Below, piece after piece: positions 1 to 11,479 of a stretch of DNA of 64,000 nucleotides. A model generated the notes under the pieces. That model ran no database searches. It saw only the letters and a list, made by a program, of their open reading frames with translations, and was not told where the DNA came from. How positions within the stretch are numbered: position 1 is the first letter of the stretch; every line of letters starts with the position of its first letter. A program made the position numbers and the translations under genes. This DNA comes from Cohnella sp. AR92. GTDB taxonomy: Bacteria > Bacillota > Bacilli > Paenibacillales > Paenibacillaceae. The DNA lies in NCBI RefSeq assembly GCF_003990975.1, contig NZ_RZJR01000001.1, positions 1-64,000 of the forward strand, given 5' to 3'.

Positions 1-135
1 GGTTGCCTACGTGTTACTCACCCGTCCGCCGCTAACCTTCTTGAGTAGCAAGCTACTCAAGAAGATCCGCTCGACTTGCATGTATTAGGCACGCCGCCAG
101 CGTTCGTCCTGAGCCAGGATCAAACTCTCCATAAA
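1..135 (-). rRNA. rrs: 16S ribosomal RNA, 5' end (partial)
   Basis: The reverse complement reads from the mature 5' end through the universal AGAGTTTGATCCTGGCTCAG block (near 110-130) into the V1 region, with the GGCGGCGTGCCTAATACATG segment and a V1 hairpin at about 45-70. Transcription runs leftward out of the window, so only about 135 bases of the gene are present. The mature end is placed by comparison with Bacillus 16S and could be off by a few bases. An rRNA operon pointing away from oriC just beyond gyrA is the usual Bacillales arrangement. Confidence 0.97.
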
Positions 136-302
136 GGTAAACCTTTTTGAAGAACCTTGAAGGCTCGTTCTGTACTGCTGGTTTGTCTCGCAGAACCGAA
201 GTTCCGCTCGACGATTTATTTCCATTTACGCTCGATGTTCAGTTTTCAAGGAACAAGTTTGTTTCGTTTCTTTCGCGGCCACCGCTCAGCGGCGACTCAA
301 AT

Positions 303-332
303 AATATACCACATGCTTTCGCCTATACGCAA
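303..332 (-). promoter_or_regulatory. rRNA operon promoter and leader (136-400)
   Basis: On the minus strand a TTGCGT -35 (327-332) and TATATT -10 (303-308) are separated by 18 bp. They are preceded by A-rich tracts at about 335-365 that resemble an UP element. The transcript would contain a leader of about 165 bases, including a TTGTTCCTTGAAAACTGAAC-like stretch near 240-265 typical of Bacillus 16S leaders. No gene is seen in 136-451; small ORFs here are rRNA leader read in frame. Confidence 0.65.
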
Positions 333-408
333 CCCCTTTTTTCATTTTTTTCGTATGTTTTTTATCATTCTTAGGATCACTCTTTCATATATGCGAATGA
401 GAAGTAAA

Positions 409-447
409 AAAGACCGCTTCATGGCTAATTCCATGAAGACGGTCTTC
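409..447 (-). terminator. Intrinsic terminator of the HD-GYP gene
   Basis: Inverted repeat of about 16 bp (arms 409-424 and 431-447, loop CTAATT). On the minus strand it is followed by TTTTTTAC, immediately after the HD-GYP stop at 452. It separates that gene from the rRNA promoter. Confidence 0.85.
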
Positions 448-451
448 GGTT

Positions 452-1525
452 CTAAATCGTATAAATCGCGCAAATGTATAGCTCTTTCTGTTTCGCCAAG
501 TTAACGATCTCTCCATTGATCGAGATCATCGGACGGGTAGGCTGGCTGCGATCGGTAAACACGATCTCTCCTACGCTGTTGTCATTCAACTGAACAAGCA
601 TTCCATTATGGAATTGCGTCGTTCGATCGATGAACGTCTGAACGTAAACGGGATCAAGCTTGCCGAAGGATTCCGACTGCAGCTGTTCGAGCACCAGATA
701 CGGGGAATGCGCCTTGCGATAATTCCTTTCGTTCGTCATCGCATGATACATGTCCGCTATGGCAACAATTCTAGCGTACAGGTGGATCTTATCCCCTCTT
801 ACCTTTAGAGGGTATCCGCTGCCATCGAGCCTCTCGTGATGCTGCAGCGCTGCGAGTGCAACTCCCTGATTCAGGGAAGGGACTCCTTCCAGCAGCTTGA
901 AGCCATATACCGTATGCTGCCGCATCTCGTTCATCTCTTCCGTCGTCAGCTTCGATGGCTTCCGGAAGATGGCCGGGTCGACGCGCACGTTGCCGATATC
1001 GTGCAGAAGTCCGGCCAGAGCGATCGGAGTCAAATCCTTCTCGGGGAGCTTGTTCCATCTCGCCAACTGATAAGAAGTGAGAGCGATCAATACGCTCTTG
1101 CGTATCCAACGTTCCGTCTGGTTCGATTCCGGCGGCGGAGCGAAAGTCAGAACGTTGTAGTCGCCGATATGCTCCAACAGATCCTTGAGCGCGTTGCGGA
1201 TCTCTAGGATCGGCAGCTTCTGTCCGGGACCTGTCATCGCCGAAGTTCGCTTCAGCTCAGCTTCCATGCGGAGAAATTGCTGATGAAGCGGACTAAGCTT
1301 AGCCTCCGATGCAGCGTGGTTCTCTTCCGTCTCGGCATTCGTGGACGTCTCCGACAGGCCATGCCGCCTAATATCCGCGCTTGGAATTAGAAAAGCCTGC
1401 AGGATCTCCAGATCCCTCTGCGAAAGATTGCGCCCTTCATTCAACAATAGATTGCCCATTGTCGTCAGAACGTCGGCTGCCAAGCGATCGCCTGCTTGAA
1501 GCTGTGATATTGGCAGTACTGGCAT
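452..1525 (-). CDS. HD-GYP domain protein (putative cyclic-di-GMP phosphodiesterase)
   Basis: A 357-residue protein with a DUF3391-like N-terminal part (about 1-110) and a C-terminal HD-GYP domain (about 130-320). Visible motifs are HDIGN (H175, D176), a conserved His near 204, HHERLDGSGYP at 229-239 and a late RNYR. Family members hydrolyse cyclic di-GMP with a di- or tri-metal centre. The usual first metal-ligand His of the HSxxVA helix appears to be Lys (IRKSVLIA), and HDIGK is HDIGN, so activity is not assured. Start ATG follows a GGGGGAGATGAG ribosome-binding site. It sits alone between the rRNA operon and gyrA and has its own terminator. Confidence 0.85.
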   Translation of the reverse strand: MPVLPISQLQAGDRLAADVLTTMGNLLLNEGRNLSQRDLEILQAFLIPSADIRRHGLSETSTNAETEENHAASEAKLSPLHQQFLRMEAELKRTSAMTGPGQKLPILEIRNALKDLLEHIGDYNVLTFAPPPESNQTERWIRKSVLIALTSYQLARWNKLPEKDLTPIALAGLLHDIGNVRVDPAIFRKPSKLTTEEMNEMRQHTVYGFKLLEGVPSLNQGVALAALQHHERLDGSGYPLKVRGDKIHLYARIVAIADMYHAMTNERNYRKAHSPYLVLEQLQSESFGKLDPVYVQTFIDRTTQFHNGMLVQLNDNSVGEIVFTDRSQPTRPMISINGEIVNLAKQKELYICAIYTI

Positions 1526-1569
1526 GTCGCTCTCATCTCCCCCGACCGCATTCGGAATGGCTTGGCGTA

Positions 1570-4095
1570 CTATTCGTTGGCGTCGCTCGAATCGTTAGGT
1601 TGGCTAGAACCATTCGATCCGTTCTCCGCGTTCACGCCTTCTTGGGCTTCTTCGCCCGTTTCCTCTTCGTCTTCGCTGCTTGGAGCTCGCGCTACCGTCG
1701 CTACGAAGTCTTCATCCTTGATATTGATCAGCTTAACGCCCTGCGTAATCCGGCCCATCGTATTGATGCCGGACATGCTGGTGCGAATCAAGGTGCCCGA
1801 AGAAGTCATGATCATCAAGTCCTCGTCATCGCGAACGACCTTGAGGCTGACGATAGAACCGTTCTTATCCGTGACATTGAGCGTCTTAAGCCCTTTGCCG
1901 CCGCGGGTTTGGGTACGATATTCGCTCTCCGGAGTCCGCTTGCCGTAGCCCTTGGAGGTAACGATCAAGACATCGCGATCCGCTTCCACGACATCCATGT
2001 CGATTACCCGGTCGTTATCGTCCAACTGAATGCCCTTCACGCCCGTCGCGGAACGACCCATTGCCCGGACATCCGATTCAGAGAAGCGAATGGACATGCC
2101 TTGGCTTGTTCCCAGGACGATGTCGCGGCTGCCGTCCGTTAGCTTAACGCCGATCAGATCGTCATCCTCTCTCAAGGAGATTGCGATCAAGCCGACCTTG
2201 CGAATGTTCGCGTAATCGTCTAGAGGGGTCTTCTTGACGATACCGTTGCGAGTAGCGAAGAACAGATAGAGATCCGGTTCCAGCGACTCTACCGGAATAA
2301 CCGCATTGACCGTCTCTCCCTGATCGATCTGGATCAGGTTGATAATCGGCGTGCCGCGAGCCGTTCGGCTCAGGTCCGGAATCTCGTATGCCTTGAGCTT
2401 GAACACCCGTCCTTTGTTCGTGAAGAACAGTAGGTAGTGGTGGGTATTGGACACGAACAGATGCTCGATGAAGTCATCGTCCTTCGTATCCATGCCGACG
2501 ACTCCGCGTCCTCCGCGCTTCTGGCTGCGATAGGTCGATACCGGAAGACGCTTGACGTAACCGGTGTGCGTCATCGTAATGACCACTTCATCGCGAGGAA
2601 TCAGATCCTCGTCCAGAATCTCGTTATCGAGTGCCGTGATCTCCGTGCGCCGGTCATCGCCGTACTTCAGCTTAATTTCTTCTAGCTCTTCGCTGATAAT
2701 CTTAAGAACCAGCTGCTCGTCTGCGAGAATGGCCTTGTACTCGGCGATCTTGGCGAGAAGTTCGTTATACTCCTGCTCGATCTTCTCGCGTTCCAGTCCG
2801 GTCAACCGGCGGAGACGCATGTCGAGGATCGCTTGCGCCTGATCGAACGAGAGACCGAATCTCTCGATCAATCCGTTGCGGGCTTCCTCGTCGGATTGCG
2901 AGCTGCGGATGAGCGCGATGACTTCGTCCAGATGGTCCAGAGCGATTCTCAAGCCTTGAAGAATGTGAGCTCTCGCTTCCGCCTTCTTCAGGTCGAACGC
3001 CGTTCTGCGCTGAATGACTTCGATCTGGTGGAGAAGGAAATATTGCAGAACCTCTTTCAGGTTCAGAACCTTCGGTTCTTTGTTAACGATAGCGAGCATA
3101 TTGATCCCGAAGGTCGATTGCATCGAAGTCTGCTTGTACAGATTGTTCAAGACGACGTTCGGGTTCACGTCGCGGCGCAGCTCGATTACGATGCGCATGC
3201 CGTTGCGGTCGGACTCATCGCGAAGATCGGTGATTCCGTCGATCTTCTTCTCCCGAACAAGCTCGGCAATCTTCTCGACCAGCCTTGCCTTAATGACCTG
3301 ATACGGAAGCTCGGTTACGATGATTCGCGCTTTATTGCCGTTCTCTTCGATCTCGGCTTTGGCCCGCATCGTAATCGATCCGCGTCCGTTCATGTAAGCC
3401 TGGCGAATGCCTTCCCGTCCGAGAATATAACCGGAAGTCGGCATATCCGGGCCCTTGATGTAATCCATCAGGTCGTACGGAGTCAGCTCGGGGTCTTGAA
3501 TCAGCGCCTGAACGCCCTCGATAACCTCGCGCAAGTTATGCGGAGGGATGTTGGTTGCCATCCCTACGGCGATACCGGTCGTACCGTTAACGAGCAGGTT
3601 CGGAATTCGGGCCGGCAGCACTTCCGGCTCCTGCTCTTCGCCGTCATAGTTGGGGATAAGGTTAACCGTGTCTTTATTCAGATCGCGCAGCATCTCCGTC
3701 GCGATCTTGGACAGCCTGGCTTCGGTGTAACGCATCGCTGCCGCGCCATCGCCGTCGATAGAACCGAAGTTGCCCTGGCCTTCGACCAGCATGTAACGCA
3801 TCGAGAAATCCTGCGCCATGCGAACCATGGCTTCGTAGATCGAGGAGTCGCCGTGAGGATGGTATTTACCCATGACTTCGCCGACGATTCTCGCGGACTT
3901 CTTGAATGGCTTGTCCGAATACATGCCCAATTCTGCCATACCGTAGAGAATGCGACGATGAACCGGCTTGAGCCCGTCTCTAACGTCGGGCAAGGCACGG
4001 CTCACAATCGTACTCATTGCATAACCCATAAACGATTCCCGCATCTCGACGCTTATTTCTCTGTCGCGAATGGGGGAGCGTTGCTCTTCCGCCAT
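1570..4095 (-). CDS. gyrA: DNA gyrase subunit A
   Basis: 841 residues, the usual GyrA length. The N-terminal breakage-reunion domain opens with the [20 protein letters not shown] signature. The catalytic tyrosine is Y123 in AAMRYTEAR. The quinolone-resistance region reads GDSSIYE with S84 and E88, the sensitive-type residues. The C-terminal beta-pinwheel carries the GyrA box as QKRGGRG (near 530), and the tail is acidic and Ser/Asn/Glu-rich. With GyrB it forms the A2B2 enzyme that introduces negative supercoils. ATG follows a strong AAGGAGG. It is separated from gyrB by an opposite-strand gene, so it needs its own promoter (4217-4225). Confidence 0.98.
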   Translation of the reverse strand: MAEEQRSPIRDREISVEMRESFMGYAMSTIVSRALPDVRDGLKPVHRRILYGMAELGMYSDKPFKKSARIVGEVMGKYHPHGDSSIYEAMVRMAQDFSMRYMLVEGQGNFGSIDGDGAAAMRYTEARLSKIATEMLRDLNKDTVNLIPNYDGEEQEPEVLPARIPNLLVNGTTGIAVGMATNIPPHNLREVIEGVQALIQDPELTPYDLMDYIKGPDMPTSGYILGREGIRQAYMNGRGSITMRAKAEIEENGNKARIIVTELPYQVIKARLVEKIAELVREKKIDGITDLRDESDRNGMRIVIELRRDVNPNVVLNNLYKQTSMQSTFGINMLAIVNKEPKVLNLKEVLQYFLLHQIEVIQRRTAFDLKKAEARAHILQGLRIALDHLDEVIALIRSSQSDEEARNGLIERFGLSFDQAQAILDMRLRRLTGLEREKIEQEYNELLAKIAEYKAILADEQLVLKIISEELEEIKLKYGDDRRTEITALDNEILDEDLIPRDEVVITMTHTGYVKRLPVSTYRSQKRGGRGVVGMDTKDDDFIEHLFVSNTHHYLLFFTNKGRVFKLKAYEIPDLSRTARGTPIINLIQIDQGETVNAVIPVESLEPDLYLFFATRNGIVKKTPLDDYANIRKVGLIAISLREDDDLIGVKLTDGSRDIVLGTSQGMSIRFSESDVRAMGRSATGVKGIQLDDNDRVIDMDVVEADRDVLIVTSKGYGKRTPESEYRTQTRGGKGLKTLNVTDKNGSIVSLKVVRDDEDLMIMTSSGTLIRTSMSGINTMGRITQGVKLINIKDEDFVATVARAPSSEDEEETGEEAQEGVNAENGSNGSSQPNDSSDANE

Positions 4096-4216
4096 GAAGA
4101 TCCTCCTTCATCGTTGCCAAGCCTATAGCCCATTCTCAGGCTATTCGATCTGTTCTTCCTTGCCGGCGCACACCGCGCAGCTTAACACGTCATACTGTAT
4201 GAGGATGAATAATTCC

Positions 4217-4225
4217 ATTATAGCA
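4217..4225 (-). promoter_or_regulatory. Extended -10 promoter for gyrA
   Basis: On the minus strand TGCTATAAT (4225 to 4217) is a perfect extended -10 (TGnTATAAT), about 120 bases upstream of the gyrA start. No good -35 is visible 17 bp further up, which is tolerated with an extended -10. The element lies 30 bp from the start of the divergent ATP-grasp gene, so the two transcripts diverge from or overlap in a short interval. Confidence 0.6.
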
Positions 4226-4255
4226 TAATGTTGACGGGAAAGGTGGCGAGGCTCG

Positions 4256-5035
4256 TTGGCGATTCAACGCGTCCTCAGTAAGAAAGCGAAAACAGAAGCC
4301 CTGCTCGCCGATCGCAAGCTCAAAGATCTTGTTCCCCTGACCCGGCAATTGGATCGCGAAACCTTGCAGGAGATGCTCAAGAAGTTCGGAATGATCTATG
4401 TGAAGCCAGTGAACGGGACCTATGGCCTCGGGGTCATTCGAGTGGAATACTCCGCCGGCTCTACGCCCCCCTATCGCTTCCAATCCGAAGAGAAGAAGCA
4501 TTCCTTCCAGTCCTTCGATTCCATGTACGACAAGCTTCTGACCGTCAAGAGGAAGCGCCCTTATCTAGCCCAGCAAGGCATTGAACTTCTTAAATACCGC
4601 AAGCGAAGATTCGACCTCCGCGTCATGGTTCAACGCAATCCCCGCGGGATTTGGGAGACGACGGGGATTATCGGCCGGCTTGCCCATCCTCGCAAGATCG
4701 TCACGAACTATCATAGCGGAGGCACGCCGATGGACCTGGAGATTCTGATCTCCGAGCATCTCGACGGCCATACCACGATGAGCGCCTTCCGCAAGAAGCT
4801 GAACTCCCTCGGCATCGACACGGCGCGGGCCATGGAACGAAGATTCCCGCGCGTTCAAGAGATCGGCGTCGACGTTGCCGTCGACCGCTCCCTCAAAGCC
4901 TGGATTCTCGAAGTGAATACGATGCCGGACCCCTTTATTTTCCGTAAGCTCAAAGACCGTTCCGTCTTCCGCAAGGTCTATCGATATGCCGTTGCCTACG
5001 GTCGATTCAAGAAGCAAGCTCGCTCTCCCCGCTAA
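4256..5035 (+). CDS. YheC/YheD-family ATP-grasp protein
   Basis: 259 residues resembling the YheC/YheD ATP-grasp family linked to endospore coats: KKFGMIYVKPVNGTYGLGVI near 40-60 is the glycine-rich phosphate-binding region, then FDLRVMVQRN and a C-terminal WILEVNTMPDP (metal/ATP site) at about 219-229. It is shorter than YheC/YheD (about 360-450), lacking most of the N-terminal region. Start is TTG at 4256 after AAAGGTGG; no ATG is available before the conserved part. It lies between gyrB and gyrA on the opposite strand, against the replication direction, and looks inserted into an otherwise ancestral gyrBA pair. The substrate is unknown. Confidence 0.8.
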   Translation: MAIQRVLSKKAKTEALLADRKLKDLVPLTRQLDRETLQEMLKKFGMIYVKPVNGTYGLGVIRVEYSAGSTPPYRFQSEEKKHSFQSFDSMYDKLLTVKRKRPYLAQQGIELLKYRKRRFDLRVMVQRNPRGIWETTGIIGRLAHPRKIVTNYHSGGTPMDLEILISEHLDGHTTMSAFRKKLNSLGIDTARAMERRFPRVQEIGVDVAVDRSLKAWILEVNTMPDPFIFRKLKDRSVFRKVYRYAVAYGRFKKQARSPR

Positions 5036-5040
5036 GCGAA

Positions 5041-5127
5041 ACCACCCGCCGATCCCGCAACTCGAAGACTAAGACCGATTGAACTCCTGTCCGGTCCCGT
5101 CTCCTGCAGTTGCCGCGGCGGGTGGCT
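5041..5127. repeat. Inverted repeat between the ATP-grasp gene and gyrB (convergent ends)
   Basis: CCACCCGCCG (about 5043-5052) and its exact complement CGGCGGGTGG (about 5118-5127) flank 65 bases between two convergent stop codons. It lacks a T-run, so it is only a possible bidirectional terminator or RNA-stabilising structure. Confidence 0.4.
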
Positions 5128-5161
5128 TAAGCACCCATGGCAAGCGTGAGAAGCTTGTCGA

Positions 5162-7120
<1,959 letters not shown>

Positions 7121-7164
7121 TTAGGCGAGCTAGGCAGAGCAAGCCTGACAATCTCGCCGTTGCG

Positions 7165-7413
7165 CTATAAATCGACCAGATGATGTGCCCGTTTCTTCAA
7201 CGTTGAAGTGGAAATGGGCGAATAATAAACTCGTTCTTCCGTGACGACGATCGACTTGGGATCCTCCTCGCCGATCACCTCGACGTCGCGATTCTTGCGC
7301 GCTTGCGCGACGAATTGCCGCGAAAGCTTGGAAGAACTCTCGATGGATATGTCAAAAATAGCCACAACACGCGACGTGCGGATAATCTTCTCTCCGCCGA
7401 GATGAATATACAT
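7165..7413 (-). CDS. remB: Extracellular matrix regulator RemB (DUF370)
   Basis: 82 residues, the expected size. MYIHLGGEKIIRTSRVVAIFD and the DPKSIVVTEERVYYSPIS region are typical of the RemB/YaaB family, which occupies exactly this slot between recF and gyrB in Bacillus. In Bacillus subtilis RemB acts with RemA in controlling biofilm matrix genes. Transcribed in line with recF, 24 bases downstream of it. Confidence 0.9.
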   Translation of the reverse strand: MYIHLGGEKIIRTSRVVAIFDISIESSSKLSRQFVAQARKNRDVEVIGEEDPKSIVVTEERVYYSPISTSTLKKRAHHLVDL

Positions 7414-7437
7414 GCCGCGCCTCCCCAGGCTTTGACA

Positions 7438-8556
7438 TTAGCTAAGCACTTCGCCGTTCTTCACGTGATAGATCGCCGCGTCCTTCAGCCGGCTCATATT
7501 CACGCTCTCGATTCCTGTCGTGGTAATGAACGTCTGAACCCGGTTCTGGAACGTCTCGATCAACTGCGTCTGGCGCAATTGGTCGAGCTCCGACAAGACA
7601 TCGTCGAGCAGCAAGAGCGGATACTCGCCGATCTCTTCTCTCATGAGCTCCAATTCCGCGAGCTTAAGAGACAACGCTGTCGTTCTCTGCTGCCCCTGAG
7701 AGCCGAAAGCTTGGACATCCTTGCCGTTGATGAAGAAGGCCAGATCGTCTCTGTGCGGGCCTGCCAGAGTCGTTCCCCTGCGGAATTCCTGTTCTCTGCC
7801 TTGAGTTAACTTTAACATAAATTGTTGGAATAAAGAAGAATCATCTTGGGGGGCAGTCCCAGGCTCGGTGCCGAAGGAGGGACGGTATTCGACCGTAAGC
7901 TGTTCGCTTCCGTTCGTAATTCCCCGGTGAATCTGTTCCGCCCAGACTTGCAGCTTGCCTATAAAGTTTTTCCTTTTTTGCATCATTTTAACACCGAACG
8001 TGACAAGCTGTTCATTCCAAACGTCCAGCATCGGCTGAGAAGCTTTGGACGAGTCCGTCGATTTCAAGTAATTGTTGCGCTGCTGCATAATCCGTTGATA
8101 TTGCTGCGAATCGTACAAATAACCCGGGTGCACCTGCCCGATCTCCATATCCATGAATCGGCGGCGCACACCCGGGGCTCCTTTGACGATATCAAGATCT
8201 TCGGGCGCGAACAGCACCACGTTGATCGTTCCGACGAATCCGCTCAGCTTGCGCTGCTCGAGTCCGTTAACCTTTGCTTTCTTGCCTTGCGTCGTGAGTT
8301 GAAGCTCCAACGATACCTTGCCTTGGCGACGTTCGATCTCCGCCTTGATTCTGGCCGAAGGCTCGTTCCACCCGATCAGCTCTTTGTCCTTGGAGGTCCG
8401 ATGCGACTTGGTCAGCGCAAGGACATGAATGGCCTCCAGGAGATTCGTCTTGCCCTGCGCATTGGGGCCAATCAGAATGTTGACCCCGGCGCCGGTGGCA
8501 AGCTCGATCTGCTTGTAATTGCGGTAACCGTGAAGCTCCAAGCGATTCAATTGCAT
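7438..8556 (-). CDS. recF: DNA replication/repair protein RecF
   Basis: 372 residues, standard length. Walker A is GPNAQGKTNLLEA (about 32-44), the ABC-type signature is SQGQQRTTALSLKLAE near 270-285, and Walker B is PLLLLDDVLSELD (about 301-313). RecF is an SMC-like ATPase that with RecO and RecR loads RecA at single-strand gaps. ATG follows GGAAAGGAAAG. It follows yaaA by 22 bases, consistent with the dnaN-yaaA-recF-remB-gyrB transcription unit. Confidence 0.97.
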   Translation of the reverse strand: MQLNRLELHGYRNYKQIELATGAGVNILIGPNAQGKTNLLEAIHVLALTKSHRTSKDKELIGWNEPSARIKAEIERRQGKVSLELQLTTQGKKAKVNGLEQRKLSGFVGTINVVLFAPEDLDIVKGAPGVRRRFMDMEIGQVHPGYLYDSQQYQRIMQQRNNYLKSTDSSKASQPMLDVWNEQLVTFGVKMMQKRKNFIGKLQVWAEQIHRGITNGSEQLTVEYRPSFGTEPGTAPQDDSSLFQQFMLKLTQGREQEFRRGTTLAGPHRDDLAFFINGKDVQAFGSQGQQRTTALSLKLAELELMREEIGEYPLLLLDDVLSELDQLRQTQLIETFQNRVQTFITTTGIESVNMSRLKDAAIYHVKNGEVLS

Positions 8557-8578
8557 ATTCGCTTTCCTTTCCCGGGAC

Positions 8579-8794
8579 TTAGCGAGACTTCACGACGAAG
8601 CTGCCGCAGCCTTCCACTTCGATCGCATCCCCCGGCACGAGCTTGCGTCCGCGGCGATTCTCCGCTTGTCCGTTCACCTTGACGTCGCGTTCCTGCAGGA
8701 AGATCTTCACTTCGCCGCCGGAGCTCACGCAATCCCCCAGCTTAAGCACTTGTCCGAGCGTAATGTATTCCGTCGAGATCGCTATTTCCTTCAT
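8579..8794 (-). CDS. yaaA: S4 domain RNA-binding protein YaaA
   Basis: 71 residues forming a single S4 domain: FLQERDVKVNGQAENRRGRKL is the characteristic S4 loop. The protein occupies the conserved position between dnaN and recF and has been linked to ribosome assembly in Bacillus. The gap to dnaN is 10 bases, so translation is probably coupled. Confidence 0.92.
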   Translation of the reverse strand: MKEIAISTEYITLGQVLKLGDCVSSGGEVKIFLQERDVKVNGQAENRRGRKLVPGDAIEVEGCGSFVVKSR

Positions 8795-8804
8795 CGCTTT
8801 CGCC

Positions 8805-9944
8805 TCAGTTCGTCGTCCGGTACGGAAGAATGAGATGCAGGCTGTTCTCGTGTTCCGACTTGAAGATAATCGGACTCATCGAGCCGTTGAAGCCGATAAA
8901 CAGATTCTCGCTGTCCACGACCTTGAGAACATCCAGCATGTATTTCGAGTTAAAGGCAATTCGGAGCGATTCGCCGCTTAATTCCTGAACCGGCACCATC
9001 TCTTGAACGCGTCCCAGCTCGGAGGAGCTCGAGGAGATCTCCACTGCGCCGGACTCCGTGGTCGAGAGGCGGACGATATTCGTCTTCTCTTCGCGGGACA
9101 GCAAGTAAGCGCGGTCGATCGCTTCGCTCAGCGCTTTGGTGTTCAGGACGAGTTCTGTTTTGAATTGGTTCGGAATAATCTTGGAAGTATCCGGGAATGT
9201 CCCGTCCAGCATGCGCGTGAAGAAAAGAACATTGCCCACTTTGAACAGCACTTGGCTGTCGGCAACGACGATGTCCACGAGCACGTTATGGTCCGGAATG
9301 ATCTTGGACAACTCGTTCAGGGTCTTGCCCGCAATAACGACGTTCGAGAAGTGCAGGCTGGCATCAACGTCGGTATTCACCTTGCAAGTCGCCAGGCGAT
9401 AACGATCCGTCGCGACGAACTTCAGGACGCCTTCGTTCAGGCTCCACAGAACGCCTGTCAGAATCGGCGTCGATTCGCTTGTCGTAACGGAGAAGATCGT
9501 CTGCCTGATCATGGATTTGAGGATATCTCCCGGGATGGAGAACACGCGTTCCTCTTCCAATATAGGCAGTACGGGGAATTCCTCCGGATCCATTCCCACT
9601 AGTTGAATGTCGATGGCGCCGGAATGGATCTGCGTCTGGAAGCGTTCCCCGACTTCGATGTTGACTTCCTCATCCGGCAGCTTGCGAATGATCTCGACAA
9701 AGAATTTGGCCGGAAGCACGACGCTGCCCGGTCGGTGAATGGTCGACACCACTTTATCGCCTGTTTCAAGCGGAATGAAGCTTTGGATCGAGATATCCGT
9801 ATCGCTGGCCGTCAGGGTGATCCCTTGAGCATGGGCGTCGATCTTGATCCCGCTCAGAATGGGAATGGTCGTTCTTGCGGATACCGCTTTGGATACTTGT
9901 TGAACCGCGTCGTTCAACTCATTGCGGGATATCGTCAGTTTCAC
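8805..9944 (-). CDS. dnaN: DNA polymerase III subunit beta (sliding clamp)
   Basis: 379 residues with three repeated clamp domains, beginning MKLTISRNELNDAVQQVSKA and ending MSPIIFKSEHENSLHLILPYRT. The ring-shaped dimer tethers DNA polymerase and is a hub for MutS, DnaE and YabA binding. ATG is preceded by AAGAGGTGAG. It is separated from dnaA by 182 bases that hold the unwinding part of oriC. Confidence 0.98.
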   Translation of the reverse strand: MKLTISRNELNDAVQQVSKAVSARTTIPILSGIKIDAHAQGITLTASDTDISIQSFIPLETGDKVVSTIHRPGSVVLPAKFFVEIIRKLPDEEVNIEVGERFQTQIHSGAIDIQLVGMDPEEFPVLPILEEERVFSIPGDILKSMIRQTIFSVTTSESTPILTGVLWSLNEGVLKFVATDRYRLATCKVNTDVDASLHFSNVVIAGKTLNELSKIIPDHNVLVDIVVADSQVLFKVGNVLFFTRMLDGTFPDTSKIIPNQFKTELVLNTKALSEAIDRAYLLSREEKTNIVRLSTTESGAVEISSSSSELGRVQEMVPVQELSGESLRIAFNSKYMLDVLKVVDSENLFIGFNGSMSPIIFKSEHENSLHLILPYRTTN

Positions 9945-9973
9945 GGGCTCACCTCTTGTTTCGAGTCAGTGTA

Positions 9974-10061
9974 GTTTTTTTAAAAAAAGAATAGCAGTAG
10001 CAGTAGGTGCGGTGGATATGTGGATAAGCCAGAAAAACGCGAAAACGAAAGCCTATCCACA
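9974..10061. other. oriC: oriC unwinding region: DnaA boxes, DnaA-trio and AT-rich tract
   Basis: Read on the minus strand (dnaA direction): a one-mismatch box CTATCCACA on the opposite strand (10053-10061), a perfect TTATCCACA box (10027 to 10019), an overlapping weak box, a short GC-rich spacer (10007-10012), then CTACTGCTACTGCTA (10006 to 9992), and an AT-rich run of T then A residues (9974-9990). The repeated triplets read 3'-GAT-GAC-GAT-GAC-GAT-5' on the complement, matching the DnaA-trio element that guides DnaA onto single strands in Bacillus. This is the likely duplex unwinding element. Confidence 0.85.
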
Positions 10062-10126
10062 TGTGTATGCTTTGTGTATAGGCTTTGAAGTTTTCCACGG
10101 GGATACATGGCTATTGAGACGGCGAA

Positions 10127-11479
10127 TCAGGTCAAATTCTTGATCTTCTCCGTCAGGTTCTGAATGATCTTGAAGAGCTCTTGATCCACTTTCATCTGGG
10201 ACGAGATCTTCTCGTGCGCATGGATGACGGTCGTATGGTCGCGTCCGCCGAAAGCGTCGCCGATCTTGGGCAGGGAGTAGTCGGTCAGCTCCCGGGATAG
10301 ATACATGGCGATTTGACGCGGGAAGGCGACGGCCTTCGTTCTTTTGCGCGCTTTGAAGTCCTCGAGCTTGAGGCCGTAGAATTCGCCGACTCGCTGCTGA
10401 ATGTCTTGAATCGTAATGAGCCGGTTGCGGCCTGTCGGCAGAATATCCTTCAGAGCCTCTGCTGCCAGATGGGACGATACATCCTGATTCGTGAGGGATG
10501 AATACGCGACGATCCGGATAAGAGCACCTTCCAGCTCGCGAATGTTCGTATCGATCATATTGGCGATGTAGACCATGGCTTCATTCGGAATATCGAGATT
10601 CTCCGCCTTCGCTTTCTTGCGGAGGATCGCGATCCGAGTCTCCAGATCCGGCGGCTGAATATCGGTGATGAGTCCCCATTCGAAGCGCGATCTCAGCCGT
10701 TCCTCGAGCGTCGGAATCTCCTTCGGAGTCCGGTCGCTGGAGATGATGATCTGCTTGTTCTCCTCATGCAAGGCGTTGAACGTATGGAAGAATTCCTCTT
10801 GCGTCCCGTCTTTGCCGGCCAGGAACTGAATATCGTCGATAAGCAGAACGTCGATGTTGCGGTACTTATTGCGGAAGCTCTCGCCGCGGTTGTCGCGAAT
10901 GGCGTTGATGAACTCGTTGGTGAACTTCTCGGACGAGATGTAGAGCACCTTCATGTTCGGGTTATGTTCCAAAATGTAATGGCCGATCGCATGCATCAGG
11001 TGGGTCTTGCCCAGACCGACTCCTCCATAGAGGAACAGCGGGTTATAGGCTTTGGCCGGCGCTTCGGCTACCGCAAGGGAAGCGGCATGCGCGAATCGGT
11101 TGCCTACGCCGATAACGAACGTATCGAAGGTGTATTTCGGGTTCAGCAGATGGGTGATGTTGTCCTCTAAGACAACGGGCTTCGCGGCCGGACTAGCCGG
11201 GAATGCCGCTGCCGGCTCTGCGAACCTCGTCTCTTCGATGGCGAATTTCACGTCGACCGATCTTCCTAAATACTCGGCTAATGCAGAAGAGACCAGCTTG
11301 GTATATCGGGTCTCCAACCATTCGGCTGCAAACGTCGTCGGAGCGGTTACCACGACCGAATCCTCTCCAACGAAGGATGCTTTGGTCGCCTTGAACCAGG
11401 TATCGTAACTTGGTTTGCTTAGCTTGGTTTGGATGACCGACAACACCTGCTGCCAGATCTCGTTGCTGCGGCTGTCCAC
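10127..11479 (-). CDS. dnaA: Chromosomal replication initiator DnaA
   Basis: 450 residues with all four DnaA domains: helicase-loading domain I (1-85), a short linker (about 85-110), the AAA+ domain with Walker [12 protein letters not shown] (about 151-161) and Walker [12 protein letters not shown], and a C-terminal DNA-binding domain with the signature [15 protein letters not shown]. It binds the 9-mer boxes on either side of the gene and opens the duplex. The start is GTG at 11479, nested in an out-of-frame ATG (ATGTGG), after AAAGGAGTGA. A perfect DnaA box 70 bases upstream suggests autoregulation. Confidence 0.98.
   Translation of the reverse strand: MDSRSNEIWQQVLSVIQTKLSKPSYDTWFKATKASFVGEDSVVVTAPTTFAAEWLETRYTKLVSSALAEYLGRSVDVKFAIEETRFAEPAAAFPASPAAKPVVLEDNITHLLNPKYTFDTFVIGVGNRFAHAASLAVAEAPAKAYNPLFLYGGVGLGKTHLMHAIGHYILEHNPNMKVLYISSEKFTNEFINAIRDNRGESFRNKYRNIDVLLIDDIQFLAGKDGTQEEFFHTFNALHEENKQIIISSDRTPKEIPTLEERLRSRFEWGLITDIQPPDLETRIAILRKKAKAENLDIPNEAMVYIANMIDTNIRELEGALIRIVAYSSLTNQDVSSHLAAEALKDILPTGRNRLITIQDIQQRVGEFYGLKLEDFKARKRTKAVAFPRQIAMYLSRELTDYSLPKIGDAFGGRDHTTVIHAHEKISSQMKVDQELFKIIQNLTEKIKNLT

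Noticed and set aside
2833..4128. 431-codon plus-strand ORF opposite gyrA
   Set aside because: Mirror frame of a highly conserved gene in biased codon usage; no family features and no ribosome-binding site of note.
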